56,539 nucleotides of DNA from DUUI01 sp964345765 (GTDB lineage Bacteria; Bacillota_I; Bacilli_A; Erysipelotrichales; Erysipelotrichaceae): positions 1 to 56,539 of the forward strand of contig CAYFSJ010000004.1 of assembly GCA_964345765.1 (NCBI GenBank), read 5' to 3'. Under the pieces are notes generated by a model. It made no database searches, had not been told where the DNA came from, and saw nothing but the letters and a program-made list of their open reading frames with translations. The position numbers and the translations under genes were made by a program. The first letter of the stretch is position 1. The number at the start of each line of letters is the position of its first letter. This document shows positions 24,669 through 33,500 of this stretch, one piece after another.

Positions 24669-25853
24669 TTAACCAATAATTTCTGAAACGTTTCCAGCAC
24701 CGACTGTACGGCCACCTTCACGAATAGAGAATTTAGTTCCTTGCTCAACAGCGATAGGAGCAATTAATTCAACAACCATTTCAATGTTGTCCCCAGGCAT
24801 AACCATGTCAACTCCTTCAGGAAGTTGGATAACACCAGTTACGTCTGTAGTACGGAAATAGAATTGAGGACGGTAGTTAGATACAAATGGAGTGTGACGT
24901 CCACCTTCTTCTTTACTTAAGATATAAACTTGAGCTTTGAAGTTAGTGTGTGGATTAACTGAACCAGGTTTAGCTAATACTTGTCCACGCTCAACTTCTT
25001 CACGGTTTACACCACGTAGAAGTGCACCAACGTTATCCCCAGACATTGCTTCGTCTAACATTTTGTGGAACATTTCGATACCAGTAACAACTGTCTTACG
25101 AGTTGGTTTAATACCAACGATTTCAACTTCTTCAGAAAGTCTTAATACACCACGCTCAACACGTCCAGTCGCAACAGTACCACGACCAGAAATTGTGAAA
25201 ACGTCTTCAACAGACATTAGGAATGGTTTGTCAGTTTCACGAACTGGATCTGGGATGTACTCATCAACAGCAGCCATTAGTTCGTCAATTTTAGCTTCCC
25301 ACTCAGGGTCGCCTTCTAATGCTTTAAGAGCTGAACCAGCGATAACTGGAGCATTGTCTCCATCAAATTCGTATTCACTTAATAGTTCACGAACTTCCAT
25401 TTCGACTAATTCGATTAGCTCAGGGTCATCAACCATGTCGCATTTGTTTAAGAATACAACCATGTGAGGAACACCAACTTGACGAGCAAGTAAGATGTGC
25501 TCACGAGTTTGAGGCATAGGACCATCAGTCGCAGCAACAACTAAGATTGCTCCATCCATTTGAGCCGCACCAGTGATCATGTTTTTGATGTAGTCAGCGT
25601 GGCCTGGACAGTCAACGTGTGCATAGTGACGATTTTCTGTTTCATACTCAACGTGTGAAGTATTGATTGTAATCCCACGCTCTTTTTCTTCTGGAGCGTT
25701 ATCGATTTGGTCATAAGCTCTTGCTTGAGAACCGCCCTTTTTAGCTAAATAGTTTGTGATAGCTGCAGTTAATGTTGTTTTACCGTGGTCAACGTGACCT
25801 AAAGTACCAATATTAACGTGAGTTTTAGAACGGTCAAATTTTTGTTTTGCCAT
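24669..25853 (-). CDS. tuf: Elongation factor Tu
   Basis: Delivers aminoacyl-tRNA to the ribosome as a GTPase. 394 residues, with G1 motif G-H-V-D-H-G-K-T-T (19-27), G3 D-C-P-G-H-A-D-Y and G4 N-K-C-D. Domains II and III are complete and the C-terminus is V-S-E-I-I. It follows fusA but has its own promoter (25896-25924) and terminator, so it can be made in excess of EF-G. Confidence 0.98.
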   Translation of the reverse strand: MAKQKFDRSKTHVNIGTLGHVDHGKTTLTAAITNYLAKKGGSQARAYDQIDNAPEEKERGITINTSHVEYETENRHYAHVDCPGHADYIKNMITGAAQMDGAILVVAATDGPMPQTREHILLARQVGVPHMVVFLNKCDMVDDPELIELVEMEVRELLSEYEFDGDNAPVIAGSALKALEGDPEWEAKIDELMAAVDEYIPDPVRETDKPFLMSVEDVFTISGRGTVATGRVERGVLRLSEEVEIVGIKPTRKTVVTGIEMFHKMLDEAMSGDNVGALLRGVNREEVERGQVLAKPGSVNPHTNFKAQVYILSKEEGGRHTPFVSNYRPQFYFRTTDVTGVIQLPEGVDMVMPGDNIEMVVELIAPIAVEQGTKFSIREGGRTVGAGNVSEIIG

Positions 25854-25895
25854 AGTAAATTTATCCTCCTCGTTATATAACGTAAATCTTTTACT

Positions 25896-25924
25896 ATTTT
25901 ACTGTATTTAATATATAAAATCAA
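25896..25924 (-). promoter_or_regulatory. tuf promoter
   Basis: -35 TTGATT (25919-25924), 17-base spacer and -10 TAAAAT (25896-25901) on the minus strand. It overlaps the last codons of fusA. A 12-base palindrome, CGTTATATAACG, lies in the leader at 25871-25882. Confidence 0.65.
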
Positions 25925-25927
25925 TTA

Positions 25928-27997
25928 TCAGTTGCTGTTTTTCTTAGCAACCTTTTCAGCAATGCTCTTAGGAACTGGGTCATAGTGATCAAATTGCATT
26001 GAATAGTTACCACGACCTTGTGTAAATGAACGAAGATCAGTCGCATATCCAAACATTTCTGAAAGAGGAATATAAGAACGAACGGTAATCGCATTATGTT
26101 TCTCTTCTTGATCTCTAATTTGTCCACGTCTACTTGAAACGTCTCCCATTACTGAACCTAAATATTCTTCAGGTGCTGTAATTTCAACACTCATAATAGG
26201 TTCTAATAAGACAGGGTCGCATTTCTTAGCCGCTTCTCTAAGGGCTAAACTTGCCGCAATCTTATAAGCCATTTCAGATGAGTCAACATCGTGTGAAGAT
26301 CCATCGAATAATGTCGCTTTAAGATCAATAACAGGGTAACCAGCAATTAAACCATTGTCTAATGCACCAGCTAAACCTTCTTGAGTTGGTTTAATGTATT
26401 CACGAGGAACAGTTCCACCAACGATCGCATCAACGAATTCAAATCCTTTACCAGGGTTTGGTTCAAACTTAATCCACACGTGACCATATTGTCCACGACC
26501 ACCTGATTGACGAACGAATTTACCTTCACAATCAGCAGCTTGACGAATTGTTTCACGATAAGCAACTTGAGGTGCACCAACATTCGCTTCAACTTTGAAT
26601 TCACGTTTCATACGATCAACAATGATATCTAAGTGTAACTCACCCATACCAGCAATGATTGTATCGCCTGTTTCTTCATCAGTATAAGTTTTGAAAGTTG
26701 GATCTTCTTCAGCAAGTTTCCCTAATGCTAAACTCATCTTATCTTGGTCACCTTTTGATTTAGGTTCTAACGATAATGAGATAACAGGCTCAGGGAAGAT
26801 CATAGACTCAAGAACAACTGGATTCTTTTCATCAGATAAAGTGTCACCAGTTGAAGTATTCTTTAATCCAACTGCAGCCGCAATATCTCCTGAATAAACG
26901 GTGTCAACTTCTTGACGGTGATTCGCATGCATCTGCATGATACGTCCAAAACGTTCACGAGCTCCCTTAGTAGAGTTTAAAATATAAGATCCGCTATCTG
27001 CTTGACCAGAATAAACTCTGAAGAAAGTTAAACGTCCAACAAATGGGTCAGTCATAACTTTGAACGCTAAGGCTGAGAACGGTTCTGAGTCATCCGCATG
27101 ACGCTCAACTTCAGTACCATCTTCTAAAGTACCTTTAATTGAAGGGATATCTAATGGGCTAGGTAGATATTCTACGACCGCATCTAACATTGCGATAACC
27201 CCTTTGTTCTTATAAGATGCTCCACAAAGAACTGGGAAGAACTCACCTGAAACAACTGCTTTACGTAAAGTGTTTTTAATTTCATCAACTGAAACTTCTT
27301 CACCTTCTAAAACTTTCATCATGAAGTCATCGTCAAATTCAGCAATAGCCTCAATTAACTCTTCACGATATTGTTCAACTTGTTCAACAAATTCTTCTGG
27401 AACTTCTGTAATTTGATCATCTTTGTTTGTGACATCTTGGAAGATGTGTGCTTTGCGCTCGATGATATCAATTAAACCACTAAAGTCTGCTTCAACCCCA
27501 ATAGGAATTTGAATTGGAGCTGATTTAGCTCCTAGACGAGATTTAATTGAGTTAGCTGCCATATAGAAGTCAGCTCCAGTCGCATCCATCTTATTAACAA
27601 AGACAATACGAGGTACACCATATTTAGTAGCTTGACGCCAAACTGTTTCAGTTTGTGGCTCAACACCACTCTTGGCATCTAAGACGGTAACAGCACCATC
27701 TAATACTCTTAATGAACGTTCAACCTCAACAGTGAAGTCAACGTGCCCTGGTGTATCAATAATATTAATTCTGTGACCTTTCCATTGCGCAGTGGTTGCA
27801 GCAGATGTAATGGTAATTCCACGCTCTTGTTCTTGAGCCATCCAGTCCATTTGTGCACCACCATCATGAGTTTCCCCAATCTTATGGATTCGTCCAGTAT
27901 AGTATAGGATACGCTCAGTCGTAGTCGTTTTACCCGCATCAATGTGGGCCATGATTCCGATGTTACGAGTATCCTTTAATGTAAATTCACGTGCCAT
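25928..27997 (-). CDS. fusA: Elongation factor G
   Basis: Catalyses ribosomal translocation. 689 residues, with P-loop A-H-I-D-A-G-K-T-T (17-25), G3 D-T-P-G-H-V-D-F and G4 N-K-M-D, and domain IV loop sequence S-G-G-R-G-Q-Y-G-H-V. The gene ends with TGA followed in frame by TAA, a tandem stop. Encoded between rpsG and tuf in the usual str order. Confidence 0.98.
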   Translation of the reverse strand: MAREFTLKDTRNIGIMAHIDAGKTTTTERILYYTGRIHKIGETHDGGAQMDWMAQEQERGITITSAATTAQWKGHRINIIDTPGHVDFTVEVERSLRVLDGAVTVLDAKSGVEPQTETVWRQATKYGVPRIVFVNKMDATGADFYMAANSIKSRLGAKSAPIQIPIGVEADFSGLIDIIERKAHIFQDVTNKDDQITEVPEEFVEQVEQYREELIEAIAEFDDDFMMKVLEGEEVSVDEIKNTLRKAVVSGEFFPVLCGASYKNKGVIAMLDAVVEYLPSPLDIPSIKGTLEDGTEVERHADDSEPFSALAFKVMTDPFVGRLTFFRVYSGQADSGSYILNSTKGARERFGRIMQMHANHRQEVDTVYSGDIAAAVGLKNTSTGDTLSDEKNPVVLESMIFPEPVISLSLEPKSKGDQDKMSLALGKLAEEDPTFKTYTDEETGDTIIAGMGELHLDIIVDRMKREFKVEANVGAPQVAYRETIRQAADCEGKFVRQSGGRGQYGHVWIKFEPNPGKGFEFVDAIVGGTVPREYIKPTQEGLAGALDNGLIAGYPVIDLKATLFDGSSHDVDSSEMAYKIAASLALREAAKKCDPVLLEPIMSVEITAPEEYLGSVMGDVSSRRGQIRDQEEKHNAITVRSYIPLSEMFGYATDLRSFTQGRGNYSMQFDHYDPVPKSIAEKVAKKNSN

Positions 27998-28027
27998 AGT
28001 ACAGTCTCCTTTCTACTAGGTCAGTTC

Positions 28028-28498
28028 TTACCAGCGATAATGAGCAAATGCTTTATTTGCCTCAGCCATACGGTGAATATCATCGCGTTTCTTAATTGAT
28101 GCGCCCGTTCCATTTGAGGCATCAATAATTTCATTCGCTAAACGTTGTTCCATTGTTTTCTCATGACGAAGTCTTGAGTAATTAACAATCCAACGTAACC
28201 CTAAGGTTAAGCGACGTTCAGCAGAAACTTCAACCGGTACTTGGTAGTTTGATCCACCAACACGACGTGCTTTAAGTTCAAGTAATGGCATAACATTACC
28301 TAATGCTTGTTCAAACACTTCCATTGCTTGGCGGCCTGTTTTTTCTTCAACTATTTCAAAAGCATTGTATAAGATGTTTTGAGCAACACCTTTCTTTCCA
28401 TCAATCATAATTTTATTGATTAAGCGAGTTACAAGTTTTGAGTTATAAATTGGATCAGCTAATACGTCTCTTTTAGCTACATGTCCTTTTCTTGGCAT
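28028..28498 (-). CDS. rpsG: 30S ribosomal protein S7
   Basis: S7 nucleates the 30S head and in E. coli represses the str operon. 156 residues, with M-P-R-K-G-x-V and the G-G-S-N-Y-Q-V-P-V-E-V hairpin that contacts the E site. Lies 29 bases after rpsL and ahead of fusA. Confidence 0.97.
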   Translation of the reverse strand: MPRKGHVAKRDVLADPIYNSKLVTRLINKIMIDGKKGVAQNILYNAFEIVEEKTGRQAMEVFEQALGNVMPLLELKARRVGGSNYQVPVEVSAERRLTLGLRWIVNYSRLRHEKTMEQRLANEIIDASNGTGASIKKRDDIHRMAEANKAFAHYRW

Positions 28499-28527
28499 AA
28501 TCTATTTCTCCTTTCTGATTAATGGAA

Positions 28528-28941
28528 TCAACCCTTAGGTTTCTTGGTTCCATATAATGAACGTCCTTGACGACGTCCGTCAACCCCTGCACAGTCCATT
28601 GTTCCACGAACGATGTGGTAACGAACCCCAGGTAAGTCCTTAACTCTTCCACCACGAATTAACACGACGGAGTGTTCTTGTAAGTTGTGTCCAATCCCAG
28701 GAATATAAGCAGTAACTTCCATTCCATTACTTAAACGAACACGCGCATACTTACGAAGAGCAGAGTTAGGTTTTCTAGGCGTCATTGTCCCAACACGAGT
28801 ACAAACTCCTCTCTTTTGAGGTGAGTTTACTTTAGTCGCTTCTCTTTTTAAAGTGTTTAAATTTCTTTGTAGAGCAGGTGACTTTGTTTTATAGACTCGG
28901 CTTGAACGGCCTTTGTTTACTAACTGATTGATTGTTGGCAT
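28528..28941 (-). CDS. rpsL: 30S ribosomal protein S12
   Basis: S12 controls decoding accuracy at the A site. 137 residues, with T-P-R-K-P-N-S-A-L-R-K and G-H-N-L-Q-E-H-S-V-V-L-I-R-G-G-R-V-K-D-L. Residue 56 is Arg (AGA at 28774-28776) where most bacteria have Lys (Lys43 in M. tuberculosis numbering); Arg there is a classic streptomycin-resistance state. The rest of the sequence is standard. Confidence 0.97.
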   Translation of the reverse strand: MPTINQLVNKGRSSRVYKTKSPALQRNLNTLKREATKVNSPQKRGVCTRVGTMTPRKPNSALRKYARVRLSNGMEVTAYIPGIGHNLQEHSVVLIRGGRVKDLPGVRYHIVRGTMDCAGVDGRRQGRSLYGTKKPKG

Positions 28942-28975
28942 ACGGTCTCCTTTCTAACACACATATCCAGGTGTT

Positions 28976-29030
28976 TCATACTTTCCCCAAAGTTAGGTCT
29001 CCCAACGAGAGACCTCCTTTAAGTCCATAA
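28976..29030 (-). promoter_or_regulatory. Structured leader of the str operon, with a possible 9-codon leader peptide
   Basis: About 90 bases separate the promoter from rpsL. A hairpin at 28995-29015 (AGGTCTC/GAGACCT) includes the right part of a perfect AAAGGAGG at 29013-29020. Seven bases later a TTG (29003-29005) opens a 9-codon frame ending in TGA at 28976-28978. The hairpin lacks a U-run, so it is not a terminator. An autoregulatory element is likely; the leader peptide is speculative. Confidence 0.45.
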
Positions 29031-29038
29031 GCCTTTAT

Positions 29039-29067
29039 ATATTAACAATATCTGACTCATTATGCAA
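29039..29067 (-). promoter_or_regulatory. str operon promoter (rpsL)
   Basis: -35 TTGCAT (29062-29067), 17-base spacer and -10 TAATAT (29039-29044). The -10 context (TTGTTAATAT) is the same as in the rpoB promoter at 38551. A TTGACA further upstream lies in an A/T-rich tract that may act as an UP element. Confidence 0.7.
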
Positions 29068-29095
29068 ATATTTTTAGTGTTTTTGTCAAAAAAAT

Positions 29096-29533
29096 TTAGC
29101 GATGCCCACTACTACCAAAGCCACCCTCATTACGCAGGGTCTCACTTAATGAATCACTTATCTGATAATCCACCTCGAAATATGGCATAACGACTAACTG
29201 AGCAATTCGCTCACCTTGTTTAACGACTTGTGTTTGTTGAGAATGGTTATGAAGAGCCACCATGACTTCACCACGATAATCACAATCAATGACCCCAACT
29301 TTATTCGCTGGAGCTAAACCACTTTTACTGGCTAAACCAGATCTAGCATAAATTAATCCAACTGTATTTATCGGTAATTCTATTGATAAACCCGTAGGAA
29401 CCAATATTGTCTGATGAGCTTCAATCACAACATCTTCTTGATTATTGGCATACAAATCACTTCCAGCCGCAAATTCACTACCCTTAGTTGGAAGTATCGC
29501 TGAATCATTTAACTTTTTCACTTTAACAATCAT
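29096..29533 (-). CDS. dut: dUTP diphosphatase
   Basis: Hydrolyses dUTP to dUMP, keeping uracil out of DNA and feeding dTMP synthesis. 145 residues with the five trimeric dUTPase motifs: A-G-S-D-L-Y, Y-A-R-S-G-L-A, G-V-I-D-C-D-Y-R-G, R-I-A-Q-L-V and the C-terminal R-N-E-G-G-F-G-S-S-G-H-R. A TGCTAAAAT in the loop of the upstream terminator could be its own extended -10. Confidence 0.96.
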   Translation of the reverse strand: MIVKVKKLNDSAILPTKGSEFAAGSDLYANNQEDVVIEAHQTILVPTGLSIELPINTVGLIYARSGLASKSGLAPANKVGVIDCDYRGEVMVALHNHSQQTQVVKQGERIAQLVVMPYFEVDYQISDSLSETLRNEGGFGSSGHR

Positions 29534-29536
29534 AAT

Positions 29537-29582
29537 AAAACCCCTTAACCTGCTTACTATTTTAGCACAAGTTAAGGGATTA
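29537..29582 (-). terminator. Terminator between nrdI and dut
   Basis: CCCTTAAC/GTTAAGGG stem (arms at 29571-29578 and 29542-29549) followed by GTTTTATT in the minus direction. The long loop carries a TGCTAAAAT that resembles an extended -10. Confidence 0.65.
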
Positions 29583-29585
29583 AGA

Positions 29586-29942
29586 TTATAGACTATTTAC
29601 TTTGTCTTTAATTACTTCAATATCTTCAGGTGTTCCATCATTCTCTACCTTATAGAGACATTCAACACCCATTTGATCAGCGATCGTATCACCAGCAACA
29701 CAGTAAGCATCACCATAACTTAAATCGCCAGAAACAACAACACCTTGGATTAATCCAGGATTATTCACTTCTAAGAATGTTTGAACTTCTTCTGGTACAT
29801 CTCCATACCCATCCGTATAAGTGAATAGAACATAAGGCTCATCCACGCTTTCTGTTCCTGTTTCTATTTTAAGAGCATCCATCTCCAGTTGATTGACAAT
29901 ACTTTCGACATTACCTGTTCTTGATGCATAAACAATTTTCAT
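29586..29942 (-). CDS. nrdI: Flavodoxin-like NrdI protein
   Basis: NrdI is the flavodoxin that supplies oxidant for the Mn(III)2-tyrosyl radical of class Ib ribonucleotide reductase. 118 residues, with the FMN-phosphate-binding S-R-T-G-N-V-E at 7-13 and the T-D-G-Y-G loop. The usual partners nrdE and nrdF are not next to it; dut, another dNTP gene, is. Good AAAGGAGG upstream. Confidence 0.88.
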   Translation of the reverse strand: MKIVYASRTGNVESIVNQLEMDALKIETGTESVDEPYVLFTYTDGYGDVPEEVQTFLEVNNPGLIQGVVVSGDLSYGDAYCVAGDTIADQMGVECLYKVENDGTPEDIEVIKDKVNSL

Positions 29943-29983
29943 ATGCAGTCCTCCTTTGTCAGTATAAAGTTAGCACAGGTTAA

Positions 29984-30442
29984 CTATTCAGTCAATTTAT
30001 TTGCTCTATGAATCCAAATTAAACCAAACTTTGAAGATGTTTCATTAAAAATCATTAACATTATATCTTCATCATTTGTTACTTCAAGTAGATTAAAGAC
30101 CTCTAACTCATCTCTAAGTTCAATTAAAGGTTCTTCATATTGAATCAAACCATGATAATTTCGATCTTGTGATCCATAAAAATTAGTCTGTTGATGATAA
30201 CCAACTAAATTGGTACTATCCATTAACAACTCAACATAATGATTTTTTAATTCTTCATCATCAATCACTAGATAACTGGTGCCCTCCCCTTGAAAGGATG
30301 ATTCTTTTTCTTTCATCTCTAAAACATGATTGTAGTTAACTACTGGCATTCCATAGTCTTTAAAGAGTCCATTAAAGAAGCCTTCTGATGCCATACAACC
30401 AACTAGCAAAAAGAGAATAATTAGAGTTCTTAATTTTTTCAT
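29984..30442 (-). CDS. Predicted lipoprotein, function unknown
   Basis: 152 residues: MKK, hydrophobic stretch L-I-I-L-F-L-L, lipobox L-V-G-C with Cys16. The mature part is acidic and has no motif I recognise. TATAAT at 30449-30454 ends 7 bases before the ATG, so the mRNA may start at the start codon (leaderless), although GAAGG in that short space could serve as a weak ribosome-binding site. It lies just after the rpoC terminator. Confidence 0.78.
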   Translation of the reverse strand: MKKLRTLIILFLLVGCMASEGFFNGLFKDYGMPVVNYNHVLEMKEKESSFQGEGTSYLVIDDEELKNHYVELLMDSTNLVGYHQQTNFYGSQDRNYHGLIQYEEPLIELRDELEVFNLLEVTNDEDIMLMIFNETSSKFGLIWIHRANKLTE

Positions 30443-30448
30443 ACCTTC

Positions 30449-30456
30449 ATTATACA
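30449..30456 (-). promoter_or_regulatory. -10 box of the lipoprotein gene, start point near the ATG
   Basis: TGTATAAT on the minus strand, with six bases between the hexamer and the start codon at 30442. No convincing -35. Confidence 0.5.
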
Positions 30457-30470
30457 GGATTTATGCATAG

Positions 30471-30496
30471 AAAAAGCCAATCTTTTCAGACTGGCT
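30471..30496 (-). terminator. Terminator after rpoC
   Basis: AGCCAGTC/GATTGGCT stem (one mismatch) with a 6-base loop and a U-run of five, 8 bases after the rpoC stop codon. Confidence 0.85.
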
Positions 30497-30503
30497 CAAT
30501 ATA

Positions 30504-33500
30504 TTATTCAGCTACTCTCAACATTTCTTCAGGTAGTGAATTATAAGTTTCTTCTTGGTGATTGCGTTCCTCTTTCTCAAGTTTTAATTCTTGAGCACGA
30601 GCATGAATCGCATTGGTTGATTCTCTTTCAACCTTAGAACCTGTTCCTGCTGGAATCATCTTACCCACAATAACATTTTCTTTGAGGCCAAGTAAGTTAT
30701 CAACTTTACCACGAATTGAAGCTTCTGTAAGAACTTTCGTTGTTTCTTGGAACGAAGCAGCCGATAAGAATGAATCTGTCTCAACGGATGCTTTAGAAAT
30801 ACCAAGTAATACAGCACGATATTGTGCAGGGTCTTTACCCTCCATTAACATCTCTTCATTAATTTCATTAATACGAGGTAGTGAGATATGCATACCCGCA
30901 GATAGTTTAGTATCTCCAGGATCAACCACAACGACTCGACGTAACATTTGACGAATCATAACTTCAATGTGTTTGTCACTAATCTCAATCCCTTGAGAGT
31001 CATACACTTTCTTAACTTCCTTAAGGATGTAAGATTGTACTTTTTGAACATCATTGGTATCTTCTAATAATTCCTTAGGATCAACCGGACCTTCTGTTAG
31101 TTTATCTCCCGCTTTAACAGTTGAACCAACATTTAAGAACTGTCTTAAACCAGTATTAGCTGGGAAAGGATGTTCAATGGTCTCAATCTTATTAGTGATA
31201 TAAGCACACATTACATCTTTTTCATTTGGTTCAAAGGCAGAAATTTGACCATCAATCTTAGCAATGACCGCTTTATGTTTTAAGTTAGAACGTGCTTCAA
31301 AGAGTTCTTCAACACGAGGTAAACCTTGAGTGATGTCATCACTACCAGAACCAGCAACACCACCAGTATGGAAGGTTCTCATGGTTAACTGAGTACCAGG
31401 CTCCCCAATTGATTGAGCCGCCATAATACCAACCGCTTCTCCCACTTCGACCACTTTACCAGTTGCCATATTACGTCCATAACATTTCTTACAAACGCCA
31501 TATTTACTCTCACAAGTAAAGGCAGAGCGGATAACAACTTCTTCAATTCCCGCATTAACAATCTTATTGGCAATTTGTTCATCCATAAACTCGTCCGCTT
31601 CAACCAACACTTCTTTTGTATTTGGATCAACAATATCTGATTGAGAATAACGACCAACAATACGATCAAATAGGGATTCAATAACTTGACCACTCTTGTT
31701 GTCTTTAATGGCCATTACTTTATAACCCATTTCTGTGAAACAGTCTTCTTCTTCAATCACAACATCTTGAGCCACATCGACTAAACGACGAGTTAAGTAA
31801 CCTGACTCAGCTGTCTTAAGTGCCGTATCGGTTAACCCTTTACGAACACCGTGAGTTGATAAGAAGAATTCTGAAACGTTTAGACCTTCTCTAAAGTTAG
31901 AATAGATAGGAACCTCAATAATTGAAGGAACATATTCTGTTCTAGATTTTGATTGAGTTGGTTTACCCATTAGACCACGGATACCCGCCAATTGAGTAAA
32001 GTTCGAAACGTTACCACGAGCTCCAGATTTAGCCATCATATTAATTGGGTTTTTACGAGACATGTTATCCATCAATTCACGTCCAATATCAGACTTGATG
32101 CTATCCCATAATTGAGTTAATTTAGTTTCCCACTCTTGAGCAGTTAATAAACCACGATTCAACATTGTTTTTAGTTCAACCGCTTGGTCTTTACCATACT
32201 CAACATATTTTTCTTTGTTTGGCGCAACAACAATATCATGTAATGAAACGGTTGTCCCCGCAATAGTCGAATATTTGAATCCAATATCTTTAATCTTATC
32301 TAAGACGATTGAAGTTTGACGATTCTTATCTTCATCAAAACGTTCAAAGATCTCTTTAATGAGAACCCCTAAGTCTTTCTTGGTGAAATCACGTGATAAT
32401 TCTAAATTCGCAACAAACTCTCTAGGGTCATTTCCTGGTTCCATAAAGTAACGATCAGGAAGACCATTGAATGCTGGACGCGTAATTTCATTAATATATG
32501 GGAAATCTTCAGGTAAAGCATCATTAAAGATTAATTTACCAGGAGTTGTCATAAAGTATTTATCTAAATGTTCTTGAGGCATCATCGCATTTTTAATTGA
32601 AGAAGCTCTTAACATAATACGAGTATGTAAGTGAATATGTTTATTCTCATAAGCTAAGATCGCTTGAGAAACATTAGAGAACACAGTCCCTTCTGCATCA
32701 CCATAACCACGCCATAAATCGCACTGTTCCTGAGATTGACCCTCTTCTAATAGACGATCAGCCTTCGCATAAAACTCTTCTTTTGTTTCTTCCATATTTA
32801 GATAATAGTTCCCAAGAACCATATCCTGTGATGGCGTCACAATTGGCTTACCATCTTTAGGACCTAAAATATTATTAGAACCTAACATTAGGATTTCAGC
32901 CTCTGCCTGAGCTTCCTCAGAAAGTGGAACGTGGACCGCCATTTGGTCACCATCGAAGTCCGCATTAAAAGCCGGAGTGACTAATGGGTGAAGACGAATC
33001 GCACGACCATCGACTAAGACTGGTTTAAACGCTTGAATACCAAGTCTGTGTAAGGTAGGTGCACGGTTTAATAGAACCGGGTGATTCTCAATCACTTCTT
33101 CTAAAACGTCCCAAACTCTAGGGTCTGAGTTTTCAATTAATTTTTCAGCTTGTTTACCATTAGAGACAATGCCTTGAACTTTCAATTCATTCACAACAAA
33201 TGGTTTGAAAAGTTGAATGGCCATTTCCTTAGGTAAGCCACATTCATCCATCTTAAGGTTTGGTCCAACCGCAATAACACTACGTCCAGAGAAGTCAACA
33301 CGCTTCCCAAGTAAGTTCTGACGGAAACGACCTTGTTTCCCCTTCAATGAATGAGACAGTGATTTAAGGGCGCGTCCACCCGCACCAGTTACTGGTTTAG
33401 AACGACGACCATTATCAATTAAAGCATCGACCGCTTCTTGAAGCATACGCTTCTCATTTTGAACAATGATTGAAGGTGTCCCTAAATCTAAAAGTTTACG

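Noticed and set aside
24937..25467. Long plus-strand open frame opposite tuf (176 codons)
   Set aside because: Shadow of the highly biased tuf codons; Ser/Thr/Arg-rich translation, no ribosome-binding site, no family pattern.
26371..26604. Same-strand alternative frame inside fusA
   Set aside because: Low-complexity Leu/Val/Lys translation created by fusA codon bias; no independent signals.
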